Assembly (NCBI GenBank): GCA_010015805.1
Contig: ML978136.1
Coordinates: 372,001 to 436,000, forward strand
DNA length: 64,000 nucleotides
Direction of reading: 5' to 3'
Origin: Rhizodiscina lignyota
Taxonomy: Eukaryota > Ascomycota > Dothideomycetes > Aulographales > Rhizodiscinaceae
Shown here piece after piece: positions 1-9,700 of this stretch. The position numbers were made by a program, and so were the translations under genes. Position 1 is the first letter of the stretch. Every line of letters begins with the position of its first letter. Below the pieces are notes generated by a model, which was not told where the DNA came from, did no database searches, and saw nothing but the letters and a program-made list of their open reading frames with translations.

Positions 1-162
1 GCCTATTGCCTATGACTTTTTTCGACTCGGAAATTGTATGTCCGGCCAAAAGATCTCTACGTATTTCATTATCGTAGGACCGCCTTTCATGAGTTCTTTG
101 TTCCGATTTACTGATAGGTATCATTTCAGATCTTTGAGGATATTAAATTGAACGCTGTGATC

Positions 163-1110
163 ATGGCTGCAGTGAGCAAAGCTTGTTGTGTGTACGTTCA
201 ACGTTGTCTCGGTCGCAGAAAATTGCTCACCAGATGTTTGTACTAACAAGAATTTCTGTAAGCATTCCCCCTGTCATATCTCAAGGGTATCAGGCAAAAG
301 GCGAATACAAGACTCTCGATGGTCTGCAAACTTGTACGTTTATTGCTCTCGCACTAATTGAAACAAACGCTAACCGACTGGCAGATATTACTGGCCCACC
401 CGAGGCCGCTCACGCTATTTTAATAATATATGGTATTTACGACCAAATCCACACTTTCAGTCTTGACTTTGCGCTAAATTCTCATCAAAAATGAAGACAT
501 ATTTGGATTTTCTCCTCAGATTCTCCAAGGGGCTGACCTCATGGCTACTGCTGACACCCATCGCGAGTATCGGGTATTCATGCCGGATTTCTTCGAAGGT
601 TCGCCTGCCGATGGAAGTTGGTTTGCATCACAGTCCAATGAAGCACAGCAAAAGGTTGGAAACTTTTTCCAGACAAAAGCTGCACCGCCTCGGACTCTGT
701 CGAAGATCCCTGGAGTGATTGAAGACGCGAACAAGCTCAGCCTGGAAAGCAACACTGTTTTCTCAACCTGGGCAATCATGGGCTATTGCTGGGGAGGAAA
801 AGTAGCCAATCTGACTCTAAAGTCACCCACTGCGTTCAAAGTCGCGGCTCAGCTTCATCCGGCCATGTTGGATCCTGAGGATGCGAAAAACGTTGATGTG
901 CCAATGGTCCTGCTCGCATCTAAGGATGAAGACCAGAATGCTGTCGAAAAATACAAGAACAATCTCCATCCAGTTCACCATGTCGAGACCATCCCAACCC
1001 AAATTCATGGCTGGATGGCGGCTCGGGCGGATCTCAAGGATACCGAAGTTGGCAAAGAGTATCAGAGAGGATATAAGACGGTGCTGAAATTTTTCCACCA
1101 ATACCTGTAG
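163..1110 (+). CDS. Dienelactone hydrolase family protein
   Basis: Alpha/beta hydrolase of the dienelactone hydrolase family, 253 aa, probably cytosolic. Members cleave lactones or small esters in aromatic breakdown; the substrate here is unknown. Four exons are inferred: 163-191, 263-333, 385-432 and 497-1110, all with GT..AG introns, and the phases join without a break. The usual fungal start is present (KACC..IPP, then GYQAKGEYKT near residue 20). The nucleophile is Cys147 in GYCWGG, the acid Asp193 in ASKDED and the base His220 in IHGWMAAR, so the triad is complete. Length matches the family. The downstream neighbour is a remnant of another hydrolase family, so no catabolic cluster can be claimed. 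The first three short exons rest on homology-like motifs and splice signals, not on transcripts. Confidence 0.9.
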
Positions 1111-1321
1111 CATACAAAAGGATTGACGTGAAGGTTTAGAGGGAGGATAATTCATGAATGAAAATAAATTTCAGGCCTAAAGTACTTGAACTCCCACCTG
1201 TTATAGCGCTGCTAATTTCATGATCGTGGTTTTATCACTTTTTCTTAGATTCTTTTCTCTTCTCCTTTTGTTAGACTAAAATCTACTCTGGAAAACATTG
1301 ATCTCGCTACAATAAACTCTT

Positions 1322-1573
1322 CTAATACAACTCATGCTCGAGCTTTGAGACCAAGATCCCGATATACGGCGACAGCTCCACATTGAACAAGTCGCCAGCT
1401 TTCAAACAATCTGGTGTTGGATTCTTTGCTGCTCCTACTCCAGCAGTTGTTCCATAGGAATCACTGTGCCTGCCAGTAAGGTGGCTTCCTTGAGTGAGGA
1501 AGGCAACTAGTTGTGGGATGTTGTGGATCAAATCTGTCAATGGACGCTCTAGGAAGAGTAGTACTGTATACAT
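1322..1573 (-). pseudogene. C-terminal remnant of a fumarylacetoacetate hydrolase (FAH) family gene
   Basis: An open frame of 83 codons matches only the last part of FAH-domain proteins. It shows the segment reading NIPQLVAFLTQG, then a degenerate version of the usual TGTP.GVG loop (YGTTAGVGAAKNP), then LKAGD and a final GILVSKLEHE. The metal-binding and catalytic front of the fold is missing. Immediately upstream on the same strand is a 50-bp AT-rich stretch and then the stop of the metallophosphoesterase gene, leaving no room for the rest. I read it as a truncated relic, cut off by rearrangement. The family assignment comes from remembered motif order, so it is moderately secure. Confidence 0.6.
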
Positions 1574-1628
1574 AAATGCTAAAAAGGTTAGAGAATAGAC
1601 TAGGCCGTTAATAGCTATTATAGCTATG

Positions 1629-2572
1629 CTATAATTCTAAAGTTATTATAAATGGCGAGTTCCGTTTAGAGACCTCCCTCTTTCTACTTGTCATATACGC
1701 AGCATTCACGAAAAGTGTCTGTCTGCCAGGTACGAGATCGCCTTTGCCGTCATCTACACTCGAAAAGGTACATTTCCTTGGGGAAGCAGCGGTGGATAAA
1801 ACCTGTGCGGAGTCGATCTCATCGCTACCATATTTCCATCGCACAAGCTCGATCCCATTACTGACATGATAGTGGCCAAAGACACAGAGCAGAGGTCGTG
1901 CTTGAGCGACTGCTTGGGCTTGCGCAATGCAGCCACGTAGTCGGGGAATGTCAATCCAGTCCAATCGCTTATCCGGAGGGCCATGAGTAGCCCAGATCTG
2001 AACGCCTTGATTCCGATCAGGAGCACTCTTCCAAGCTTTCGCTGCCTCAGGAGACGGCGAAGGACTGTAAGTGAATGCGTAAGGGTTGGTGTTTAGGAAA
2101 TCCGGCTGCGAAGGATTGCCATACACCATTAACGGCAGTGGTTCTCTGGAATCAGGGCGCTTGAAGTACGCTACTGTTCGCGTCTCCTGGTTCAGGTAAT
2201 ATATGCCATGCTCATGAGCTTCTCGAGAGGTGAAAAGCTGAAGCACTGATGCATCGAACGCCTTGTGACCGGGATCCAGACCTAGATCATGATTCCCTCC
2301 AAGTCATTTTAGCCGCCACTGCTGCTAATATTCCCAAGACAAGGGTACTTACCAGCAACTAAGACTTTGACCAGATGAGGTAAACTACGTATCCACTCAA
2401 ACGCTTGATTCATCTCTTTCTGGCCTCCATAGTCTGTGAAGTCGCCCGTGTGGAGCAGAATGTCGCCGTCGGGCACGGCCCCGCGAAAATCCTCGTCATG
2501 GGTATCGGAAATGCACACAATGCGAAGAACATTCGTATCGAAGATGTGTGGACCGCTGCTCTCGGATGACAT
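1629..2572 (-). CDS. Calcineurin-like metallophosphoesterase
   Basis: Predicted metal-dependent phosphoesterase of 295 aa, similar to the rhamnogalacturonase B-like/UPF0046-type fungal phosphoesterases. Two exons, 2572-2353 and 2296-1629, are separated by a 56-nt intron that lies inside the metal-binding GNHD motif (A-G before, N-H-D after). The metal ligands follow the family order: SDTHD near residue 20, HTGDF near residue 40, GNHD near residue 75, THGPPD around residue 165, and GHYHV near residue 200. All key residues appear intact. ATG at 2572 is preferred because it precedes the conserved beta strand LRIVCISDTH; an upstream in-frame extension has no conserved content. The substrate cannot be told from sequence. 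The gene ends next to the FAH remnant. Confidence 0.88.
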
Positions 2573-3016
2573 GGTCGTTAAGGGGTGACAGGCTCTCCTC
2601 TTTCGAAGCGGTGTAGGGCACAATGGTCGTGTACAAGGGGGGTGCCGTGGGCACCTCGTTTCTCTTTTGTTCTAGCCCCAGCCTTGTCAACAACGGCAGA
2701 CAGCCGCACGGTAGGATAAGGCGTTGAGTTTGCCTTCTTCCATCAAACCCACGTGTACAAATGTGCGCTGCGTATTGGTGCTTGAAAGTGCATCTGGCTC
2801 AGCTGGATCGCTAAAGTCCCTCACGTTGTGTACTGGAAGAGCGTGCTGTAAAGAGAGGAACGCTTGCGAAAGAGTCACAATGGCAGTATCAATGGCTTGT
2901 GTAGGCCAGGCAAAGCTCTATTTAAGAGACCTCTCATCTGTCATTGTCTTTCCAAAAGGTCCATGGCCCATGAGATTAAAATTTTTTATAACGAAGCCAA
3001 CATTTCGTCCCGCACC

Positions 3017-4327
3017 ATGCCGCCAATACCAAAGCGCGCCTACCGGCTCGTACGCACAGTCTTGCAACCTCGTTCTGCGGTCTCAGACCAAGACTTTGCA
3101 ACGACTACTTTCTCAACTTCGGGAGTTGATCTGCTCGCAATGGTAGTTTCCGATTCTGGTCTTGCAAACTCCGAACCTCAGTGGTGGAACGCTTCGCCGG
3201 TCGGCTGCGTACTCATCGGTCTCCAGCCTCGTGGCGGCTGGCAGATCTTCCAACGCAGCGTGCAATGGGGACAGGACCGATTGGCGCATGCGTTCGGCGT
3301 CAACTGCGAGGACCCTGTGTTATACGCGTACTTCGCTTGCACGATGCGCAACCGCATTGAGCTCTGGGATACACCCTGTCTTTGGAGTCCTATGGAAGGC
3401 GTGACTACCGGCCAGTGGAAACAGAGCGAGTCTTTTAAAGTGAAGAGGCCCACCAAGCTGATCGATGGAAGCAGAGGAGGCCAAGCCTTCATGTGCGAGC
3501 TGCTCAGGCCGGAAGAAGGCAAACATTACAACATAAAAGACCAGTCACAAGCGCAACTATTAAGCGTAATGCTAGTTTCTGCAGGCCTGATGAATGGCAA
3601 GAGTCAGGATGAAATCGAGACGACTATGGATGAGGTCTTCAGCGTCGGTGTTGGCCTTGGTCCGATATTCAACACCTTGAGGATCGCACTCGTGACGGCA
3701 AACATGCTCATCATCGCTTTGATCATCACTGTCTTCTATTCCCTCTGGTGTCACAACCTGTATGGTCGTGCCGTACCTTACATCGTTCAATTATCCTCAG
3801 AGCTCGCTTGGGCAACGGGAGCCACCGGGCTCCTCATGTCAGGCGGTAATCCTCGGGTACGTTTGATTCAGAGGAGGTTGCCGACACACGTTCAGTCTCG
3901 CCTAAGAGGGATGTACAATGGATCTGAGAAGAGTTCCTCAGCATTCGTCGTCAAATTTGGCTCATTGCATGGCTCCGTCTTTACAGCTGACCAGGGCCAA
4001 TGTTCGCTTCCTTATCGTCTCATCGCGCGGATCTGTGCTTGGGACATACGACTTACTAGGACGCTCCGATGGTATCTCGGTGAGTTTTGGTTCGCATTGT
4101 TCCTGCTCATGGGCATCGCTCTTCAGATTGCCGGATCCAAAGTTAGTACCCTCGGATCTGAGGTGATGGGTATTATAGTACTGCTCGCTACCTCCGTCCT
4201 TAGAGGCAGCGGCGTATCGGGATCGGAAGAATGGATGATTCCAAAGTGGAAACGACGAAAGGATACTCGCCCAGGTGCTCAGCTAGTTGGAGCGTTTACG
4301 TCGCGGGCTTCGGCATCTATGGCGTAG
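3017..4327 (+). CDS. Fungal multi-pass membrane protein of unknown function
   Basis: An intronless frame of 436 codons from ATG 3017 (an in-frame ATG at 2963 is possible; 3017 has the better A at -3). I do not recognise the family. The first 250 residues look soluble, with WWNASP and GLQPRGGWQIFQR segments. Hydrophobic stretches follow: one starting ALVTANMLIIALIITVFYS, a weaker one at ELAWATGATGLLMSG, and a pair near the end around FWFALFLLMGIALQIAG and VMGIIVLLATSVL. The tail is basic and serine-rich. This pattern suggests three or four membrane segments late in the chain with a long N-terminal domain. Codon use and length support a real gene, and no obvious neighbour hints at its role. Confidence 0.65.
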   Translation: MPPIPKRAYRLVRTVLQPRSAVSDQDFATTTFSTSGVDLLAMVVSDSGLANSEPQWWNASPVGCVLIGLQPRGGWQIFQRSVQWGQDRLAHAFGVNCEDPVLYAYFACTMRNRIELWDTPCLWSPMEGVTTGQWKQSESFKVKRPTKLIDGSRGGQAFMCELLRPEEGKHYNIKDQSQAQLLSVMLVSAGLMNGKSQDEIETTMDEVFSVGVGLGPIFNTLRIALVTANMLIIALIITVFYSLWCHNLYGRAVPYIVQLSSELAWATGATGLLMSGGNPRVRLIQRRLPTHVQSRLRGMYNGSEKSSSAFVVKFGSLHGSVFTADQGQCSLPYRLIARICAWDIRLTRTLRWYLGEFWFALFLLMGIALQIAGSKVSTLGSEVMGIIVLLATSVLRGSGVSGSEEWMIPKWKRRKDTRPGAQLVGAFTSRASASMA

Positions 4328-5026
4328 CTAGATCTTGTTTTATCAATAGACATACAATGAAATTTCGCGAGATTACAATTTTCTGGGCTAATCGCTGGAT
4401 TATAGGAGAAGATCTCTTGTGAAAATAGATTCGAGCACTAACTAAACGAAAGGCCTTGGATGCGAGATGAAGCGGAAAGCTCTTTGCGTAACATGCATAT
4501 TTTGAGGATATCTTGGGTCAGGTATTGGCATGCATCGTACGAGACCTAGATATGTGCTTATGCTAAGCGATCCCTAAGAATAATACTATACACAGTTGTT
4601 AATGTACTTGCGTTGGGAGCTCATCTTTCGAGATATACTTTTCAAACAGATCAAGTTCAGGGGGTTAAAAAGGGGGTGCCAAGACAAAAGCCATATCTAC
4701 AAAATCTATGATATATCCTCAGAGTTCAATTACTTGTATATTTGTAAGGAACTGAGTCTTGTACTGAGGCGTCGGAGCCGACGACATCAATATCTTGAGA
4801 GATATTCTGACAAATTCCGCTGGAGTCATTCAGCACAAAATCTCCATAAACACAGGATAGCTCGGTGAACACCTCTAAACACGAACAATCGTTGCAATTA
4901 TTCAGCTGAAGAGCCACGGCTCGGTAGAAGGAGATCTTCTTGCAAACTGTGGGGTCGATACGGACTGTCCACTGTAGCCAGTTTCCAACTGCAGAGACAT
5001 TCTCGTATGATTAAGCTACAATTTGA
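4328..5026. other. Intergenic stretch, nothing recognised
   Basis: About 700 bp between the membrane protein and the 3' end of the NmrA-like gene. It is AT-rich. Short open frames here have no motif, no signal peptide and no convincing start. A G-run of the form GGGGGTTAAAAAGGGGG lies near 4660. No RNA gene or transposon could be seen. Confidence 0.6.
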
Positions 5027-6079
5027 CTACAACAGAGTCTTCATGACAGTCTCCATATCCTGAGCCGGCAGTTCCAGCAAATCATTCATAACCTTTCCAG
5101 CCCTATCAAAGTCATTCCCGCCACGGATGTCCATGTTGGCATACCAGATAATGGTGCCCACTTCGCTGGGGTCACCTCTCTCAAGCTTTTCGTATGCCCC
5201 TTTCACTGCAGCATCGAGATCGACCTCTTCGATGATCCACTTTTCTCCAGTCAGCTCCTCAAAATTTTGCAGGAGCTCTGACATGGTTGTCGTGAAGCTG
5301 CGGACATAAACAATTTTGTTTGCTGTCTTTGGTGCATGAGCGGGCGACAATGCTTGAGCAACGGCCAGTCCAATCATATCAAGGGTCGTGGTGGAGAATG
5401 TCACATCCTTGTACTTTGGATAGATCGTGGCTGTCTTCGTGGCGGTGTTGAATGGAATGAAACCAACTTTGATTCCCCTACAGGATTACCACTTAGCATC
5501 ACAGGATACGTAGGAGATCTGGAGAATTACCAGTCAAAGAAAAAGCCGTTGAAGAAGGCAGTCCATTCTATTTGATCCTTTTTGCTGTCCAAGTATTTTC
5601 GTACCTTGTCCTTCTGGCTCCAGAAAGTGAAGAGTTGGAGGCCAACCTCATTGCTCGTGTCGGAACCAAATTCTGAAGGAACAAAACGCTTCACTCCAGC
5701 ATCGATCGCTGCATCAACTATTCGAATTTGGTCCGGAATTGCGTGTCCGGCAACGGTTGAGATGACGACATCTTTGCCTTTGAACACGGCCACAAGCGAG
5801 TCGTGGCTATAGTCCGTCTTCAATTGTTCGACTCCTACGGGTGGCTTGTATGTGGATGATTCGCGAGAGATAACTGAGACGTTATATCCATGTGGGGATT
5901 GTATCAGACCATTAACCACTGCAGGACTTGGATTTTCTTAGTGTTCAAGTTACGCTCCATTCGGGAAAGTGAATACCTGAGATTTCCTCCTCCCTGCCAA
6001 AGTATGTTAGCTTAAATCTGTAAATGTCGAGTTCGAGTCTTAAACGTACACCAATGACAGCAATGTTTTTGAAAGACAT
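5027..6079 (-). CDS. NmrA-like / isoflavone-reductase-like NAD(P)-binding protein
   Basis: Atypical short-chain reductase of the NmrA/isoflavone reductase group, 297 aa, expected to bind NADP(H) in the cytosol and act as a reductase or redox sensor. Four exons are inferred: 6079-6050, a 17-nt exon 5993-5977, 5926-5531 and 5477-5027. Joining them rebuilds the dinucleotide-binding loop as AVIGGGGNLSPAVVNGL, exactly what the family needs; no reading without the tiny exon gives it. Further family features are DVVISTVAG near residue 75 and FVPSEFG near residue 105. The C-terminal half includes NFEELTGEKW, typical of the substrate domain. The small exon and its two flanking introns are the main uncertainty. 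Confidence 0.88.
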
Positions 6080-6639
6080 CAAGAAAAAACTTAGCGGGGA
6101 TAATTCTAACGATTGTTTTTCTTGTTGAGCTGCGACTAATGGACGAAAGCCCGACCATCCAGACATTTATAAAGGTATCATACCATCAATGTTTTTCTGT
6201 TTTACTAATCAAAGATCTTGACGCCTGCATTAAAAAGGGGATAGATACTCGGATATAATAGAATTCGTATCAAGAAATGGAATACCATGCCCAGTCGCGG
6301 CGGAGAATCAGTATATCAGGCCTACTTCGTGGATTCCCAGGTCTCTGCGGACGGGAAAACGTCCTCTTTGAACCCCTGCTTCTGGCGGGGCCAGCGGGTA
6401 GCGGGTGGTGGCGGGATGGAATGGTCGGGTCCAGGGTGTTTCGTCAACTCCGTCTTTCCAGCAACTGGATATATTATATCCGACAGCGAAAATTGGAGCT
6501 TTCTCCACACTAAGGTGACGTTGTGACTTGAACTTCTGATATCTCTCCGAGGCTCCACTCTGTTCTAGGTATAAACGCCACCCGAAGCCCAGTGCTCTTG
6601 GTGACTTGGTCTTTCAGATCCTCCGCAATTTCCTCCGCA
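6080..6639. other. Intergenic stretch, likely divergent promoter region
   Basis: About 560 bp between two divergently oriented genes (NmrA-like on the minus strand, luciferase-domain protein on the plus strand). Several overlapping short frames exist on both strands around 6280-6560, but they mirror each other and carry no motif. It probably holds both promoters; no specific element could be defended. Confidence 0.5.
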
Positions 6640-7631
6640 ATGACATCTTCCTCCGTTTCCTCTACCGTACGCTCCATGTTCTCCGCCCTAGATGGCAACT
6701 TTGTCTGGGGAAAAGATTCTTTGCTCTCCAGGAGCCTTGGCAGCAGCACCAGCAGGATCATCAATCCCAAATCTGCAGCATTCCAATCCCTTATTGTTCT
6801 TCTCTCGGCAGCTGGAGCTTATGCTGCATATCGCGACTATCGCAGCTACATAAGCCTAGGACCTGGCGGTGCCCCTCACAATGTTATAGGATGGTTCTTT
6901 GTATCCATGTTATTGTCTCCCCTGGGGCAAAATATGTTGAGTCTTAAAGTATACGACCACTGCACAGACAATACAAGTATCATTGGCGATATCCCAATAC
7001 GTCAGGGAAGCAGACCCATCATTGCTCGACATGCCGTGCCACAACGACAGGTTAATCAAGTCCCAGACAAAGAAATTACTATGGTGTGCCTCCTGAAGCT
7101 TGAGTTCCATTCGCAGAGGCTGATTTTTCGCAGGCGCTGGTGGCTTCATTCAATGAATTTTACGAGAAAAACAAACATCTTCTCAAACTTGCACCCTCAC
7201 TCCACGAGAAGCGCGGAAATGCACTCTTCCTCGCAGATACAATCGCAGGCAATCAACCGATCGCTGACGAAATGCTCCGGGAGGTTGCACACATCCATAA
7301 ATTAGGAGATTATTCTCTCCACATAGCTCTACCGCCTCAAGACTGTAAGTTTCACATCTTTCTCACTCCACATATCGACCCTTTGTTCTCCAGAATTTAC
7401 AGTGTAAATATCGCAGGCAAGAAGGTTGTCCGCGCCGGCTGGGGCCAACGACATGCTCTGTCTGGTGGAACGATATTAGCTCGTATTGGTATCAAAGGCT
7501 TCTATCTGCCAGTTCAGTACACCCTCATCTATTCGCCCCGCAATCGAGCAGAGATCGAAGTCGTCATGAAACTTGTCCGAGCAAGCACGGCTTACCTTGC
7601 AAATGTCCCACTTGAAACCATTGAACCTTGA
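6640..7631 (+). CDS. Membrane-anchored protein with C-terminal luciferase-like domain
   Basis: Predicted 289-aa protein with three exons: 6640-7083, 7134-7344 and 7417-7631. The N-terminal third carries a membrane segment (SLIVLLSAAGAYAAY) followed by the conserved fungal stretch YRDYRSYISLGPGGAPHNVIGW. The C-terminal part has the motifs of the domain known as 'luciferase domain' (DUF5519-like): HIHKLGDYSLHI, then KKVVRAGWGQRHALSGG, then YTLIYSPRN with a following helix. The second intron (72 nt) keeps frame if retained; removal restores the usual PQDCKKVVRAGWGQRH sequence, so I splice it. Homologues have no settled biochemical role, and light emission should not be inferred from the name. 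Start ATG 6640 precedes the TM segment; a second ATG lies 12 codons on. Confidence 0.8.
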
Positions 7632-8160
7632 GAATCTCTAAGAGATGGACATGTACAATACCTAAAAGATGCACGACGAGAACTGTCGGACCGCATGAAT
7701 GGAATCATATGTTGAACGGTTGATTCAATGTACCCCTTGTTGTATATGCTCCCTGGACCTAGGGTTATGTTGTTGATACGTGCGAAACTATATCTAGCTT
7801 AAGCAGGCTTGTAGCTAATTGGTTGTCGGTTCGCGACCGGTCGGTCATGCCTGAGCTTGAAACATCGGGGTGCTCCATAGCCAGCATATAAGAGCTTAAA
7901 TGTACTCCGGCGATATTATATCCGCAAGAACACGCATTGCATCATTTGACTGACAGCGTTTGTAATTATTCTTCCAATTGCTCCGAGATGCAATTACGGC
8001 CGAATCGACGCGTTTGTTCATTGCTCGGATGCATTTATTCATTGCTCGGATGTAACAATACCGGTTGGTCTACTTAGATATAATAGATGGCTATTTCGCT
8101 GGAGGCATAACGTAGATTTAATTCACTCTCTTCAACCAGAAAAGGAGCAAAGGAAACAAA
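7632..8160. other. Intergenic stretch with a short direct repeat
   Basis: About 530 bp between the luciferase-domain gene and the PEBP-like gene. Apart from a duplicated 15-mer near 8017-8052 (listed separately) I see no gene, RNA or transposon. The part nearest 8160 should contain the PEBP-like gene's promoter and leader. Confidence 0.5.
8017..8052 (+). repeat. Duplicated 15-mer upstream of the PEBP-like gene
   Basis: The word TTCATTGCTCGGATG occurs at 8017-8031 and again at 8038-8052, a 21-bp period. It lies about 110-145 bp before the PEBP-like start codon, so a paired regulator site is possible, but it may be a chance tandem duplication. Confidence 0.6.
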
Positions 8161-8975
8161 ATGCATTCTCTTAAGAAGGCAATTCTCTCTTTCTCTATTT
8201 TGGGCCATGTCCTCGCGCAGACTCCTTCCGGAATATCTCCAGCCACGAAACAGAGTCTCAGTGTCGAATATGGCAGCACAAACTTTACCGAGGGTCAATT
8301 ACTCACTAAAAATCGTATGTGTCATCTGACTCGAATTTTTGCATATTTTGCATATTTTGAAGAGTCTACTGACACCTTTTTGCAAAACCAGTTGTCGCTG
8401 AGCAGCCTTCGATTGGTACCTTTGAGTACATGACCGGCACATACACCGTGATCTTGGTTGATCTTGATGCAGCTTATCAGGACAAGCGTACTGAGGTTCT
8501 GCATTGGCTTCAAACAGACCTCGTCGTATCTCGCACTTCTTCGCAGAACGTCTATCCGTTGGGAGCATCTCCAACAAACAATGTCTCCGCACTCGCTCCT
8601 TACTATCCCCCCGGTCCACCGCTGGAAGTCCCCGCGCACCCTCATCGCTACACACTACTTTTATTTAGCCAGGTACACGGCGCAGAGATTACCATCTCTA
8701 GTGCCCTTAATCAGACGCTGACGAACCGTGTGGGATTCAATCTCAGCGATTTTGCGGTGAATTCAGGGATCGGCCCATTGGCTGCTTCCAAATATTTCAC
8801 CCTCGTCAACACCACATCGAGTTCCTCTTCGGCTTCACCCAGTGGAACAGGCGGGACAGCTGTCGCATCAGCTTCTAGCTCACCGTCCTCTTCCTCGGCT
8901 GCCGACGTCGGGCCTTATTTCGCGTCAAACTTGATCGGGCTTGTGCTTTTGGGGATCGCGTATGTCTGTCTCTGA
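8161..8975 (+). CDS. Secreted PEBP-like protein with probable GPI anchor
   Basis: Phosphatidylethanolamine-binding-protein-like protein of 245 aa made from exons 8161-8314 and 8392-8975. The first 20 residues form a signal peptide (basic start, then AILSFSILGHVLA). The ligand-pocket elements are recognisable: ILVDLDAAY in place of the usual DPDAP, HWLQTDL, and the stretch YYPPGPP...HRYTLLLF. A Ser/Thr-rich linker of about 35 residues follows, ending in the hydrophobic tail starting NLIGLVLLGIAYVC, which is the layout of a GPI-anchored wall or membrane protein. Fungal extracellular PEBP proteins are known, but their ligand and role are not established. The pocket motif is divergent, so loss of phospholipid binding is possible. 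Confidence 0.85.
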
Positions 8976-9700
8976 CGAACCACGGTGGCCTCAGATTCAG
9001 GTCGTCAGGAAGAGTTGGAACAGAATGACTGTAGAGGTCTGCATAATTTATCAGTCGACGGTGCCTCTCGAAATGCAAGGTCATCTGGGATGAGAAGAGT
9101 TGGTGTTGCTTCAGTCTTTCTGTAATATTAGTTTCGAAAAGCAAGTATAAGTTGGTGAGATAGACCGTTAGAAATATGACTACTCCTTAGGTCAATTACT
9201 TTTGTACGGAGTAGGGGAGGCAGCAATAGAAAAGATCTCGGCGCTATCAAAATGAAGAGCCAGGGGGGAATTTCGCCTTAACGCTATTCGCTGAACGCTG
9301 CTAACCATCTGTGGGAGGAGGGAGTGGAGCTGCATAGATTGATTGGTGCAAATCCCTGCTAGCGTGCATCAAACACGAAAATCTCGGAAGCTGCCTGTCA
9401 GCACGTGACTACGCGTGGCCGGGCCGCTAAGGCCTAAGGAGCCCCTGCAGGCCTTCAAATACATAACTAGCTACTTACTTCGTACGTCTGAGTCCTCACT
9501 CACGTAGTCATCTCTACTTGCGCTATTGTAGCTTTTTCGTCCTTTTCATTCAAAGGCCTTGATTAGAAATCTTAGACATTGCACTCTCCGCCTCGGAAAT
9601 CACGTGCTTGACAAATTACTCTGTACCTACCCAGCTCGATTTCATATTCAACTCGCTCGTTCGATTCCGTATTCGTGTTCCAGTGTGCGGTTTATTCAAC
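8976..9700. other. Intergenic region, promoter side of the Zn2Cys6 gene
   Basis: About 725 bp without a supportable gene. It contains a GC-rich palindromic patch near 9420-9455 (AAGGCCTAAGG next to CCCCTGCAGGCC) and pyrimidine-rich stretches closer to the start codon at 9701, as expected for a fungal promoter and 5' leader. Confidence 0.5.

Noticed and set aside
6277-6558. Overlapping short frames on both strands
   Set aside because: They mirror one another between two divergent genes and have no motif or signal sequence.
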